This document shows positions 24,500 to 35,124 of a DNA stretch of 64,000 bases, in pieces. This DNA is from Halichoerus grypus (taxonomy: Eukaryota > Chordata > Mammalia > Carnivora > Phocidae): the NCBI RefSeq assembly GCF_964656455.1, contig NC_135718.1, positions 20,534,449-20,598,448 of the forward strand. The letters run 5' to 3'. A program made the position numbers and the translations under genes. How positions within the stretch are numbered: the stretch's first letter is position 1; the number at the start of each line of letters is the position of its first letter. The notes under the pieces were generated by a model. It did no database searches, was not told the DNA's origin, and saw only the letters and a list, made by a program, of their open reading frames with translations.

Positions 24500-25629
24500 T
24501 AGATAGTTTTTGACCTATGGTTTTCATAACAGGGAATAAATTATTACCAGAAATGCACATGCGGGCACAAAATGGAATTAAGGGGTGAATTACGTATATT
24601 CGTTGACTAATGAAATTTGAATCGTATTAAAGTAGTTGGCTTAGAAGAAAGAATACAAAGCTCATATAGGTGGGATGGTGGTAGGTAGAGAGGTTAATAC
24701 TATTTTAATTTTAGAAAACCTTATTAATCCCTGGCATTTCAGAACAGGAAACAAGTAGAGAAAACAATTTTACATATTTTGTCACGTATACAGGGTTGAT
24801 AGAATTTGAGTCAACTGCAATGGGTATTTGTTTCTTTTTATTCAAATACACAGACACCCAGAGTTGATTTTACTCTGGTTTTGAGCAAGCTATCATCTTC
24901 TTTTGAGCAAACCAAGTTATCTCCCTAAGTTGCAAATAATCTTGTCCAGGTGAGAGCTAACATTTTTCATTTGGCTGAAAACCCTTTACCTTTCCTTGGA
25001 CGCAAAATTACAAATAACCAGTAGGACCAAAATTCCCATTTTATCCAGGAAATTCCTACTTTATGTCTGTTTGAAACTAATATCCTGTCCAATTAGCATC
25101 CCTTTTCTCTTTCAGAAGAGTTTCAGTTTGGATGAATTATATAATCAATCAACAGATCTTTTTTCCACATTCTGCAATAATTCCAAAAGCCTAAATGATC
25201 ATTGCTCTCCAGCACATTCTAGGAAGAGATTTGGAGTCATAATAGAAAGTATCTCTTTTCCTGCATGCTGTAGTTAGACTTTCCTGCCAAAATAGACATT
25301 TTCATATACTCGGAAGCCTACTAAATATGGTATTTGCCTTATTGCTTTTCAGTGCAGGGTGTGTTGATGGGGCAGGCAGAAATAAAATAAAAATAAAGCT
25401 CAACTGCATATTTAAATGGATTCCCACTTCTGGCACAGAAACACTTTAACAGATCATGGTAGCTAAACATTATGCAGCCGTAAAGATCAAAGTGACTGAA
25501 TACAACACACTGGACCATTCACACTTTCTAGGTTGCTAAGTGTAGCCACCTCTCCCTGGATTGGAAACCCTTTCACCCCAGAAGATAATTCCAATAAGGA
25601 AATAGAGTCTACAGATGTTTCTTAGGAGG
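24500..25629. other. No recognisable feature
   Basis: Unassigned AT-rich sequence. A trace of L1-like 3' sequence near 25470-25510 is too short to call. Confidence 0.45.
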
Positions 25630-25820
25630 ACAGCAGAGTTCTTAAGAGAAAGGGCTTTGAAATTATGCAGATCTGGGTTTGAGTCCTGTGACTAGAAATA
25701 ATTTCTGGGTATTGGTTTGCACCTCTGTTTCCTAATCTGTATGAAGTAGATTCATTGCTCATAGAGTTGTTTTGAGATAATGAACATAGAATGTCAAATG
25801 TATCTGACATCCAGTAGGAA
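25630..25820 (+). mobile_element. MIR SINE relic
   Basis: 'GCAGATCTGGGTTTGAGTCC', 'CACCTCTGTTTCCTAATCTG' and 'AGTTGTTTTGAGATAATGAA' follow MIR order. Confidence 0.75.
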
Positions 25821-26600
25821 GTTAACGAGTTGTGTATTTAGGACCATTCTTCAGTTTGGGACTGCAACCCTCTGTCACCTCTGTCCTTTTTCTTTACTTT
25901 TCCCTTTTCCTTTTGGTTTTATTCATGTCTGGGCTCTCCATAGAATTTCTTTGCTGTGTGTAGCTTCAAAGAATATATGGAGCTCTTTGAAAAAGCTTGT
26001 TTACACTGTGTGTTAGGGCAGCCTCCCTGCTTTCTTTTTTATATGGTCTCATTTTAACTGCTTAGCAGAACTTATTGGGTGTTTTCAACTTTCTTGATTT
26101 ATGTCAGGGTGTGTGTGTGTACTTTCACCCAGCAATCATTATTCAAGTATTTGTCTTATGCAGATAAGTGGAATGGCAGTATTAGATATCTCCAGCTCTT
26201 TGGTTTGTCTGTTCTTTGCTTCTCATCTGAAAAATGCCTCAGGCCTTCTTCTTAATCCTCTTTGGAATTCAAGCAAGCTTACATCTGTGATCATCACTAT
26301 AACTACCAAACTGAGTTTTAGAATATTTTTTTCCTGTTTTGGGAAGCACTGGGAGGCTGAATTTAGAAATCAGAAGTAAATCTTCTTGAGTAGAAATGAG
26401 GGAGCTGTGAGCCTCTTTTTGGAACCTGGCTTTATCTCAGAGCATCTCTGTACCTGGAAGTTGTCAATAAATGGAGAAAGGAGGAAGCAAAATGGATGGA
26501 CGAGGCCAGAGAGGTGACCTTTCTGGGTAAAGGCATTAAATATTCATAGTTTGTGAAAAAGGATGATGAAGGAAAGTTGAAATGAGAAAGAGGCTCTCTG
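25821..26600. other. No recognisable feature
   Basis: Unassigned sequence. Frames of 78 and 92 codons here have no recognisable motif. Confidence 0.45.
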
Positions 26601-26608
26601 AATCTCTT

Positions 26609-26627
26609 CCCCCCCCACCCCCCCCCC
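26609..26627 (-). repeat. Homopolymer tract, G10-T-G8 on the minus strand
   Basis: The plus strand reads C8-A-C10. The minus strand could fold as a G-quadruplex. It is also a likely sequencing-error site. Confidence 0.9.
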
Positions 26628-26859
26628 AAAAAATAAAGAGAAAGTGCTAAAGGGCAAGAGGGATTATTTAGGGAGAATAACCAGGAGGAAATTGAAAATA
26701 CCGTGGCAGGTTAGGGGATAGGTGATATATTGGAGCCTTGCAATAATACAATCTATTTTGGAGTAAAATGTAAGACTTTGTAAGTTTTTCTTAAATCTAA
26801 GGGTGAGGGAGTTAGCATATTGGTGTATGGAGCTCAGTGTAGATATGTGTTTCCTTTTT

Positions 26860-27055
26860 CTATTTCTGGACTCAGGAAGACTAGAGCTGATAGCCTCGCT
26901 TTGCTGCTTTCTGCCTGTGTAATCAGTGGGCAAGTTAATCCCAGTGAATCTCGTTTGTTTCATCTGTGAAATGGGGATTATAATAGTTTCTACCTTACAG
27001 GATTGTGATGAAAGGAAATAATGCATGGAAATCACTTGGCACTAGAGTTACAGAG
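26860..27055 (+). mobile_element. MIR SINE relic
   Basis: 'GTGTAATCAGTGGGCAAGTT', 'TTTCATCTGTGAAATGGGGA' and 'TACAGGATTGTGATGAAAGG' follow MIR order. The antisense 123-codon frame 26664-27035 overlaps it and is not a gene. Confidence 0.8.
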
Positions 27056-27059
27056 AATT

Positions 27060-27330
27060 CTTAATTAACTGTAGCTACTATCATTAATGTGTTAATGACC
27101 TTCTGTTCCAAATACTGTGGCAGTGTTTTACATACATTATCTTATTTAATTCCCATAAAGTAGGTGTTATTACCAACTCCCTCTATTTTTGTAGAATGGA
27201 AAATGCAAGACTTGAAGAAGTTCAGTAATTTGTTCAAGACCAGGCACTTAGTAAACAGCAAAACTGAAACTACATCTCTAGTCTGCATGCCTCCAAATCC
27301 TGTCTTTTGTATCATGTCATACTGCATTCT
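27060..27330 (-). mobile_element. MIR SINE relic
   Basis: 'CATACATTATCTTATTTAAT', 'AAAGTAGGTGTTATTACCAA', 'CAAGACCAGGCACTTAGTAA' and 'CTGCATGCCTCCAAATCCTG' follow antisense MIR order, so two MIRs lie in opposite orientation side by side. Confidence 0.75.
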
Positions 27331-27790
27331 ATACAAGTAAATACGTTTATATTATACTAATAATAACTCCAATATTTTTTCAAAATAGAATATGACATCA
27401 ATATAAGTGAAGAATTTAAGTAATGTGGGAAAACAATACAGCATTGTAAGGGCTGGACATATTTAAACGGAACAACTGTAATGACAGCTCTTTATAAGTA
27501 GCTATGCTAATGCACAGAGGTACACTCTTCAAAAGGTGTGGTCATTGAAGTATCCAATATCCACTTCTTTTCCAATCGCCCTTTCTCTTAGGACAGAACA
27601 GTGAAAGGATCCTGAAAATTCTCTGTTGTTCGTGTTTTCTGATAGGTGCTTATTCACACTACTCAGAACAGCCAGTTTTCTTATAACTATGGGTCCCTGG
27701 GGATGAAGTTTCACTTAATTCTTATAAATGATATTTACTTAGTATGCAAATCTAAAATTGGTTTCTCAACGTGAAACACCCCAAAAGGAA
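27331..27790. other. No recognisable feature
   Basis: Unassigned AT-rich sequence before the TA array. Confidence 0.5.
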
Positions 27791-27959
27791 TTTATATATA
27801 TATATAAATGTGTATTTTATATAAATTTAATGTGTATTTTATATAAATATAATATATATATATATATTCTTTTACTATATATATATAGTATATATATATA
27901 GTATATATATATAGTATATATAGTATAAAAGTATATATATATAGTATATATAGTATATA

Positions 27960-27997
<38 letters not shown>

Positions 27998-28003
27998 TTT
28001 TAC
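27791..28003. repeat. Complex TA-rich microsatellite
   Basis: Runs of (TA)n and TATATAGTA units over about 210 bp. A 21-22 bp unit containing GTGTATTTTATATAAAT occurs twice in tandem at 27807-27848. The motif TTCTTTTACTAT appears at both 27867 and 27995, so part of the array looks like a 128-bp internal duplication. Strongly self-complementary. Confidence 0.95.
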
Positions 28004-28017
28004 TATTCATTCCTTGT

Positions 28018-28600
28018 TTCAACAAATATTTACTAAATGCATAATCTGTTTTAGTGCCTTTTCTAAGTGCTGCAGATAGAACAGTGATTAAAAAACAAAA
28101 AAGAAAGAAAACAAAACAAATACAAAAATCTCTCTGCCCTCCTGCAGCTTATATTCCAGTGACAGGAGGCAGATGATGAGAACACAGTAAATATGTGCAT
28201 TATATAATGTGTTAGAAGATACCTGAAATGGGAAAAATAAAGAGGGATCAGAAATGCTGGTCTGTGGAGGTGTCACACTTACAATGGGTTGTTCAGGCAA
28301 TGCCATGTTGAGATGTGGTATTTAGGACAAGACTTGAGGAAGGTGGGAAGGAGTGAGCTATGTGGATGAGAGGAACATTCTAGACAGAAGGAAGAGGGGG
28401 CGACTATGTATTCTGTCCAGTATGGTTGGGACTGAATGAGTGGAGGAGAGACTAGAAAGAACTGCAGACAGAGAGAAGACCGAGGGTTTGATTGTATAGG
28501 GCATTGCTGCCCATTTTAAGGACTGTAAGGGCATTTTACTCTAAGAGAAATGTGGAGCCCACTGAAGGTTTGGAGCAGAGATGCCACATGATTTGACGTA
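28018..28600. mobile_element. Ancient L2/CR1-like repeat relic
   Basis: 'CAACAAATATTTACTAAATG', 'CTCCTGCAGCTTATATTCCA', 'CAAGACTTGAGGAAGG', 'TCCAGTATGGTTGGGACTGA' and 'GATGCCACATGATTTGACG' follow the order of a common ancient mammalian repeat. I am unsure of its formal name. Confidence 0.55.
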
Positions 28601-29238
28601 CCCCTCATAGGATCTGCTGGGCAACTGTGTTCAGGATGAACTCCATTTTTGTAGCCTTCTCTCACCCATTGCTTTCCCCTATATCTTTTTTATATTTAGT
28701 CGAACCATCTAGAATCAGGCAGTTCTTTTGAATCTTACAAGGACACAAAATCTGGACCAAAGGTTCTTGGGAGTAGGGATTGTCTTCTGTATTCTTTAAT
28801 TTTCAGTGTTTAGCACAATGCTTATCGCATAGAAGACACTAAATATTTGTTTAATATGAGTGGAATGAGTGACTGGGCATTTCTGCTCTTCCAGGAGTCT
28901 TGATGTTCAAGATGATGGCTTATTCTTGCTTTTTTCCTTAGTTTTCAAGATGCCCCTCAGACACTGGGTGATATGAAAGCTTTCTTACTCTCTTTTCTCT
29001 AATGTTTACTAATTAATGCAGAGAATTAATTAAATATCTCCAAACTGACATTTCTAGTATTTATTGACTACTTTTATCATAGATTTCTGTTTCTCTCACA
29101 TGTCCAAACTTTCTTCCTGATCTCTCTCTTCCTTTCATTCTAGCATACTTTCTTTTAATGTGTATTTTATATAAATATAATTTATGGCAAAGCTTTTGCT
29201 CTTCTGTTTTGCTGACTTAAGACTGGAGACTCATTGAG
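28601..29238. other. No recognisable repeat family
   Basis: Unassigned sequence. It carries at 29154-29181 an exact 28-base copy of a segment from the TA array (27826-27853). Confidence 0.55.
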
Positions 29239-29404
29239 TCCTCTCCCTCCTTCCTCCCTCCCTTGTCCCTCCTTCTTCCTTCCCCCTCCCTTCTCTTCCA
29301 TTTCCCTCCCTCCCTTCCCTTCCTCTTCCCTTCCTCCCTTCTTCCTTCCTTCCTTCCTTCCTTCCTTCCTTCCTTCCTTCCTTCCTTCCTTCCTTCCTTC
29401 CTTC
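29239..29404. repeat. Polypyrimidine (TTCC)n microsatellite
   Basis: About 165 bp nearly all C/T on the plus strand. The right half, 29340-29404, is an uninterrupted TTCC array. Antisense frames rich in Lys-Glu-Gly-Arg over it are artefacts of the repeat. Confidence 0.97.
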
Positions 29405-30569
29405 AATAGAGCTGAATGCCATTGGAGTTACTTTGATGAGATGAGAACCTCTGAACAATAAAAATGCAACCAAAAGTGTGATTTTTTTGGATTTCATCAG
29501 ACCAATAGAATATACTTCCTGCACAAGCTATCTGCTCTCTCCTTCAAAAATGAGTTCTTTTCTGGTTCTGCATCCTGGAGAAGTCTTTCCTATTATACGA
29601 TAATAATATTAGAGAAATAAAAGTCAAGATTACTTTGCAACCTTTCTTCCCTTTTTTTGTGCCAGATAAATTTTCTATAATCTTATAGTAAAATGCAGTT
29701 TTCAATCTAATACTCTCCTCTCTCCATCATTTCATCCCCATCTATATTATAATTCTCTAAAAACATTTATTTTCTAAATGCTTGCTGACTCTGTCCTCCA
29801 AGACACATATGGGTGGGTATGAATGAGATTTACATGGATATGGAAATGACTTTGAGAAGATGTTTTAACACTCAAATTGTCTTAAAAATATTTTTATCTC
29901 AGAAAGCATATTTACTAAAGATTTTTGGAGCTTTTCCTTTGGTTTATATTATGTTGGCAATTAGAATAGAATAAGCTGAATATAATGATACATTATATAA
30001 TGACTTAAAAGTCCATGAAGATGAACAGTTTTTAAAGAAAAAAAGTTGTTTTAAATTAATATTAAACTTTGGGATTGGGGTAAGAATATCAGTGCTGTCC
30101 ACATGTAAATATAATTTTCAAATGGAGTAGCATGTACAAAATTAAGGTCACAATCATAATGAATGCTCACTGTTAGGAAGAATAGAAATAATAAATGATG
30201 TTCTTATATCTACTCTGCTATTGGACATCTGTCTGTTTTAGAGCCCAATCCAACAAAATTTTCTTATTTGACATTCTTTTTTGTATGTCCTTGGCATATG
30301 ATTTAGGTTGACCTAACCCTGATGATTGCAGTAGCATCTCAGGAATACTGATATGCTGGCTATTGTAAACATACTATCTGAGACTTCTTTTTCTTTGTCC
30401 CTCCTGAGACTGGTAAATCGTTTCTAGTGTGAAATGCCTAGATTTGCAGGCACTGAGAGAATAGCTATATTGATTTTACTATCACTGTCTAACACCTACT
30501 CTGTTCTGCTAAGTCTCCGATTAGGTGGCTCTATTCAATATTTTCATGAGGGACTTCACATTCAAAAAA
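29405..30569. other. No recognisable feature
   Basis: AT-rich unassigned sequence without supported gene or repeat. Confidence 0.5.
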
Positions 30570-30830
30570 CAGTAAAAAGGGAGTTTAAGGGTGTAGACCC
30601 TGGTTCCAGATGGCCTGGGTTCAAATTCTAGCTCCACCCTTTGGTTGCTCTGTGACCTTGAATACATCATTTACTTCTCTGTGCTTTTGTTGTTTTAATT
30701 GTAAAAAATGGATATTAATATTATTTTCCATATAATGTAAATTTTGAAGGTAAAATGAGTTAAAATATGAAAAGTGTCTAGAACAGTGCTTGGAATGGAG
30801 TGAGTACTCTGTAAGTGTTAGCTGTAATTA
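30570..30830 (+). mobile_element. MIR SINE relic, nearly full length
   Basis: 'GATGGCCTGGGTTCAAATTC', 'TTGCTCTGTGACCTTGAATA', 'TTAATTGTAAAAAATGGATA', 'GTCTAGAACAGTGCTTGGAA' and 'GAGTACTCTGTAAGTGTTAG' give the full MIR order. Confidence 0.85.
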
Positions 30831-31266
30831 TAAGGAATGTTAACTATAATTATTATAATACCATATTCATCTGCAGTTGTCGTCTGTTGTTTATGACAGC
30901 CAGGCATCCCTATCTCTTTGCTTGGGAATGAGCTCTTAAATTTTCTGTGGGAACCATTCCTTTCACATTGTGTAGAGTCTTATTTGGACTCTCAAGCATG
31001 GTGGCAGGACTACCCCTAGGCTCTGGCAAGAGGGATCCTGGGATTTTAGACCCATGCCTTAGGATCCCCAAACTTTGGAGTCCTGTATGGTGCTTAGGAC
31101 AAACCAATATGGCAGTGCCATTTAGGCATGGTGCCCCAGGCTTGACCAAGATCCATATGGTCTCTGGTCTTTCTTATTTGGAAGCACACTCCAACCATCC
31201 ACCCGTACAAGGAGTTGACTACATGCCCCAAAGAGCTCTGGGACTGCAATTTCCAGAAATATTTGC
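30831..31266. other. No recognisable feature
   Basis: Unassigned, moderately GC-richer stretch immediately left of the inverted repeat. Reading frames of 79 and 111 codons on opposite strands have no motif. Confidence 0.45.
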
Positions 31267-31502
31267 AATATGTAAGATTTAGGTCAAGATTTTTTTTCTT
31301 TTTTTTTTTATTGTCTATGTATATCTAATTGATCCAGCATCATTTGTTGAAAAGACCCACATGAATACAGATAATTTGTTTTTGACCAAGTTACCAAAAC
31401 AATTCAATAAATATCCTTTTCAACAAATGATGCTGGATCAATTAGATATACATAGACAATAAAAAAAAAAGAAAAAAAATCTTGACCTAAATCTTACATA
31501 TT
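31267..31502. repeat. Near-perfect inverted repeat, about 87-bp arms, 61-bp spacer
   Basis: The left arm (31267-31354) is the reverse complement of the right arm (31416-31502). The only difference is one base in the length of a homopolymer (T11 against A10). The spacer and right arm read as continuous old L1 ORF2 sequence ('TTGACCAAGTTACCAAAACA', 'CAACAAATGATGCTGG'), so the left arm is the inverted extra copy. The arms are far more alike than their age as L1 sequence would predict, so the duplication is recent. Confidence 0.97.
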
Positions 31503-31788
31503 CAAAAATAATCTCAAATGGATCATTGGTTTAAAGGTAAAATGTAAAAATTTTCTTTTATGCATTGAGTCATGTATACAAATTCATCACCAAAGTCACA
31601 TACATTGTTCTTCTGTGTTTTATTCTAAATTGGACTCCATTAAAATTTGAAATATTAATTTTGTAAAAGATACAATTAAGGGAATGAAAAAAGACTATAA
31701 ACTACAAAGAGAAATATTTGCAAACCGTATATTTTACAGTAGATTTTAATAGGAGTTTATAAATAACTTTCAAAACTGAAAAATAAGA
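31355..31788 (+). pseudogene. Old L1 ORF2 relic, part 1 (outer element)
   Basis: The ORF2 C-terminal region is recognisable by 'TTGACCAAGTTACCAAAACA', 'CAAATGATGCTGG', 'AATTGGACTCCATTAAAATT' and 'AACTTTCAAAACTGAAAAAT'. It is broken by the younger L1 at 31789 and resumes near 32906. Confidence 0.8.
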
Positions 31789-32905
31789 AAGTATGGTACT
31801 AGTACAATAATAGACACACAGATCAATGGGACAGAATAGAGACCCCAGAAATAAACCTACGTTTATATGACAAAGGAGGAAAGAATATACAATGAGAAAA
31901 AGACAATCTTTTCAATAAATGGTGCTGGGAAAATCAGATGACTACATGTAAAAGAATGAAACTTCTAACACCATACACAAAAATAAATTCAAAATGGATT
32001 AAAGACCTAAATGCAAGACCTGAAACCATAAAAATCCTAGAAGACAGCACAGGCAGTAATTTCTTTGACATCAGCTGTAGCAACATTTTTCTAGATATGT
32101 ATTCTAAGGCAAAGGAAACAAAAGCAAAAATAAACTATGTGAACTACATCAAAATAAAAAGCTTCTGCACAGCAAAGGAAACATTTAACATAACTAAAAG
32201 ATGACATACTGAATGGGAGAACATTTGCAAATGATATATCCAATAAAGGGTTAATATCCAAAACACATAAAGAACTGTACAACTCAACACCAAATAACCC
32301 CAAACAATCTAATTAAAAAAATAGGCAGAGGACCTGAATAGACATTTTTCCAAGGAAGACATACAGATGGCCAACAGACACATAAAAAGATGCTCAACAT
32401 CACTCATCATCAGGGAAATGCAAATCAAAACCAAAATGAGATATCACCTCACACCTGTTAAAATGGCTAAAATCAAGAAGACAAGAAACAACAAGCGTTG
32501 GCCAGGATGTGAAGAAAAAGGAAATCTTGTGCACTGTCAGTGGGAATGTAGACTGGTACAGCCACTGTGGAAACCAGTATGGAAGTTCCTCAAGAAATTA
32601 AAAATAGGAATACCACATGATCCAATAATTCCACTATTGGATATTTACCCAGGGAAAATGAAAACAGTTACTTGAAAAGATTCATGCACCACTATGTTTA
32701 GTGCAGCATTATTTACAATAGCCAAATTATGGAATCAGCCTAAGTGTACACTAATATGTGAATGGATAGGGAAAACATAGTGTGTGTGTGTGTGTGTGTA
32801 CATATATATATATATATCACTAAATCAAATCACTAAGTTGCGTACCACAAAGTATTGTAACATTGTGTGTCAACTGTACTTGAAAAAAAAAAAAGAAAAC
32901 AAAAC
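31789..32905 (+). mobile_element. Younger L1 inserted in the older L1, 5'-truncated
   Basis: It starts abruptly inside ORF2 ('AAGTATGGTACTAGTACAAT'), runs through the C-terminal region and a short 3' end ('GTGTCAACTGTACTTG'), and ends in an A-rich tail near 32882-32897. Frames of 88 codons (31938-32204) and 102 codons (32367-32675) are pieces of ORF2. The Cys-rich C-terminal region is visible but altered, and frameshifts and stops separate the pieces. A (TG)n(TA)n tract at 32781-32818 lies in its 3' end. The target duplication is A-rich and cannot be fixed. Confidence 0.9.
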
Positions 32906-33830
32906 ATCAATTTAAAAAAGAGCTAATGGCATGAACATACACTTCCCCAAAAAGGATATGAAGGTGACAAATATGCACATGAAAAGGTATTTAAAGTTAT
33001 TATATGTTGCAAATTAAAATCATGATGAGATACTACCACATGTCTAATAGAAAGGCTAAATATAAGCCTTTTGCAAAAAAAATATGGTTTTAGAATTCTA
33101 CAGCCAAACAATGTATGTATGAGGTTTCAATAAATAAATTGCAAAACTCAGAAAAAAAAAAAAGGCTAAATAAAACGTTTAGTCCCAAGATCTGACAAGG
33201 AAAGCATAGCCACTAGAACTCTTCATGGATTGCTATTGGGAATAAGCATTGGTTCAGTCACAATGGAAAGTGGTTTGGCATTTTCTTATAAAGTTAACCA
33301 TACTGTACTGTGGGCCCAGCAATTCCACTCTTGGGAATATATCTTAAAAAATAAAAATATGTTTATACAAAAATCTCCACATGGATGTTTAGAGCACATC
33401 TATTAACTGACACAAACTGGAAACAGACCAAATGTCTGATAGGTGAAGGGATAAGCTAACTAAGGTACATGCATACAGTGGAATGCAACTCAGACTCAGC
33501 AGTAGAATGGAACAGAATTGCTGTACACACAATTTGCAAGAGTCTCGAAGGCACTGTAGCAAGTGAAAGAATGTAGTCTCCAAATGTACTACTATATGAT
33601 TACATGTACATAATATTCCCCAAAATATAAAACTGTAGATTTGGAAAATACATCAGTGGTTTATAAAGTTTGTTTTATTTTTATTTTTGTTTTTTTGGTA
33701 ATTGAGTTTTTGGTGCACTGATTATTGTTTTATTGTGGTGTTAACATGGACCTCTATACTATTGAAATTCATAGAACTGTACTACCAACAAATCAACTTG
33801 TATAAATTTTAAAAATAAAGTGAAGCCATT
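32906..33830 (+). pseudogene. Old L1 relic, part 2 (outer element resumes)
   Basis: After the younger insert, ORF2 order resumes: 'CAAATATGCACATGAAAAGG', 'GCAAATTAAAATCATGATGA', 'GGGCCCAGCAATTCCACTCT', 'GGAATGCAACTCAGACTCAG', then a 3' UTR-like end near 33830. A short retrocopy at 33063-33160 interrupts it. Confidence 0.8.
33063..33160 (+). pseudogene. 98-bp retrocopied RNA 3' end
   Basis: The segment carries overlapping AATAAA signals (in CAATAAATAAATTGC) followed closely by an A-run of about nine. It is flanked by a perfect 12-bp duplication AAAGGCTAAATA at 33051-33062 and 33161-33172. That is the signature of an L1-mobilised, heavily 5'-truncated polyadenylated RNA. I do not recognise the source gene. 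Confidence 0.8.
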
Positions 33831-33839
33831 TTAAGTAAA

Positions 33840-35100
33840 TTAAAGACAAGAGGAAACAAAACATTTTCAAAACACATGTTTAATAAAGGACATGTGTCTA
33901 CAACACATAAAGACCTCTCAAAATTTTATAATAGGAAAACATTCAATCTAATTTAAAAATAAGATTGAAAAATGTTTCAGCAAAGAATACAAATATACAA
34001 AAAAAAAAAGTACTCAGCATCATTCATCATTAGGAAAATGCAAATTTAACCACAATAAGGAACACTACTCATGTTTTTGAGTGACTTGAAGAAAAAAAGC
34101 TGACAGTACCACATACTTGTGAGGATACAGAAAATCTAGACCTCTCATACATTGCTGGAGGGGATGTAAAATATTATAGCCACTCTAGAAAACAGGTGTG
34201 TAGTTTTTTATAAAGTCAAATATATACTAATCAATATGACCCAGTACTTCCATTCCTAGGTTTTTATCTAAAAAATAAAAACTTATATTCATACAAACAC
34301 TTGGACATCAATGTTTATTACAGTTATATTCATAATCACCCCAAATTTCAACTGGTGAATGGATAAATGAACTCTGGTACACCCTTACATTTGGATACCA
34401 TTCAGCTATAAAAAGGAACATGTTAATGATAGAGTAATGATATGGATGAATCTCAAATGCATTATGCTAAATTGCAGAAACCACATTTAAAGGGCTGTAT
34501 TCTGTATGATTGCATTTCTGTAACATTCTGGAAAAGCAAAAATATAGGGAAAAACATACCAGTGCTTGCCAGGGACTAGGAGGTGGAGGGAATGTTTGAT
34601 TATAAAAGGGCACAAAGGAACTTTATAGTGTGATGGTAAGCTCTGTAACAGGACTGTCTGGGTGGTTATACTGTGGTATGCATTCATTAAGGCTCATAGA
34701 ACTATACACAAAAAAGGATATTTTTTTTCTAGATATAAATGATGCCTCAAAAACTGAATTAAAATATAAAGCTTCAGGGGCACCTGAATGGCACCTTTGG
34801 TTAAGTGTTGGACTCTTGATGTCAGCTCAGGTCATGGTCTCAGGGTCCTGGAATCAAGCTCTGCATTGGGCTCCGCATTCAGTGGGGAGTGTGCTTGAGA
34901 TTCTCTCCCTCTTTCTCTGCCCATCCCCTGCTCATGCTTGCTCTCTCTCTCTCTCTCCAAAATAAATAAAATCTTTTAAAAAATATAAGGTTGCAGAGAT
35001 GGTATATCTATGAAACTGGGTGATAAGGGTTTGGGAGTTTGTTATGCTATTTTCTCTATTTTGTATGTTGGGAAAAGTAAAAAGCAAACAAAAATTAACA
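33840..35100 (+). pseudogene. Second old L1 relic in tandem, split by a SINE
   Basis: The ORF2 3' region starts again ('ATTTTCAAAACACATGTTTA', 'AGCATCATTCATCATTAGGA', 'CATACATTGCTGGAGGGGAT', 'CACCCCAAATTTCAACTGGT') and ends with a 3' UTR ('TTGCCAGGGACTAGGAGGTG') and tail. The repeat of ORF2 order after the first copy shows a separate insertion. A SINE lies at 34778-34979. Confidence 0.8.
34778..34979 (+). mobile_element. CAN-SINE, diverged copy
   Basis: Head 'GGGCACCTGAATGGCACCTT', box B region, CT/(TC)n, AATAAATAAAATCTTTT tail. The flanking 17-mers AAAATATAAAGCTTCAG (34761-34777) and AAAATATAAGGTTGCAG (34980-34996) differ at three sites, so it is an older insertion. Confidence 0.92.
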
Positions 35101-35124
35101 TGTAGATTGCCACAGAACTTTTTT

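Noticed and set aside
26664..27035. 123-codon antisense open frame
   Set aside because: It overlaps a plus-strand MIR and has no protein motif.
27792..28025. 77-codon Ile/Tyr-rich antisense frame
   Set aside because: Translation of the TA array.
29182..29524. Antisense frames made of repeated Lys-Glu-Gly-Arg residues
   Set aside because: Pure product of the (TTCC)n microsatellite.
30947..31282. 111-codon frame left of the inverted repeat, on a GC-richer stretch
   Set aside because: No recognisable domain, an overlapping antisense frame of similar length, and its end falls in the inverted-repeat arm.
31267..31502. Reading the inverted repeat as terminal repeats of a DNA transposon
   Set aside because: The spacer and right arm are ordinary L1 ORF2 sequence, there is no target duplication outside the arms, and no transposase or MITE signature.
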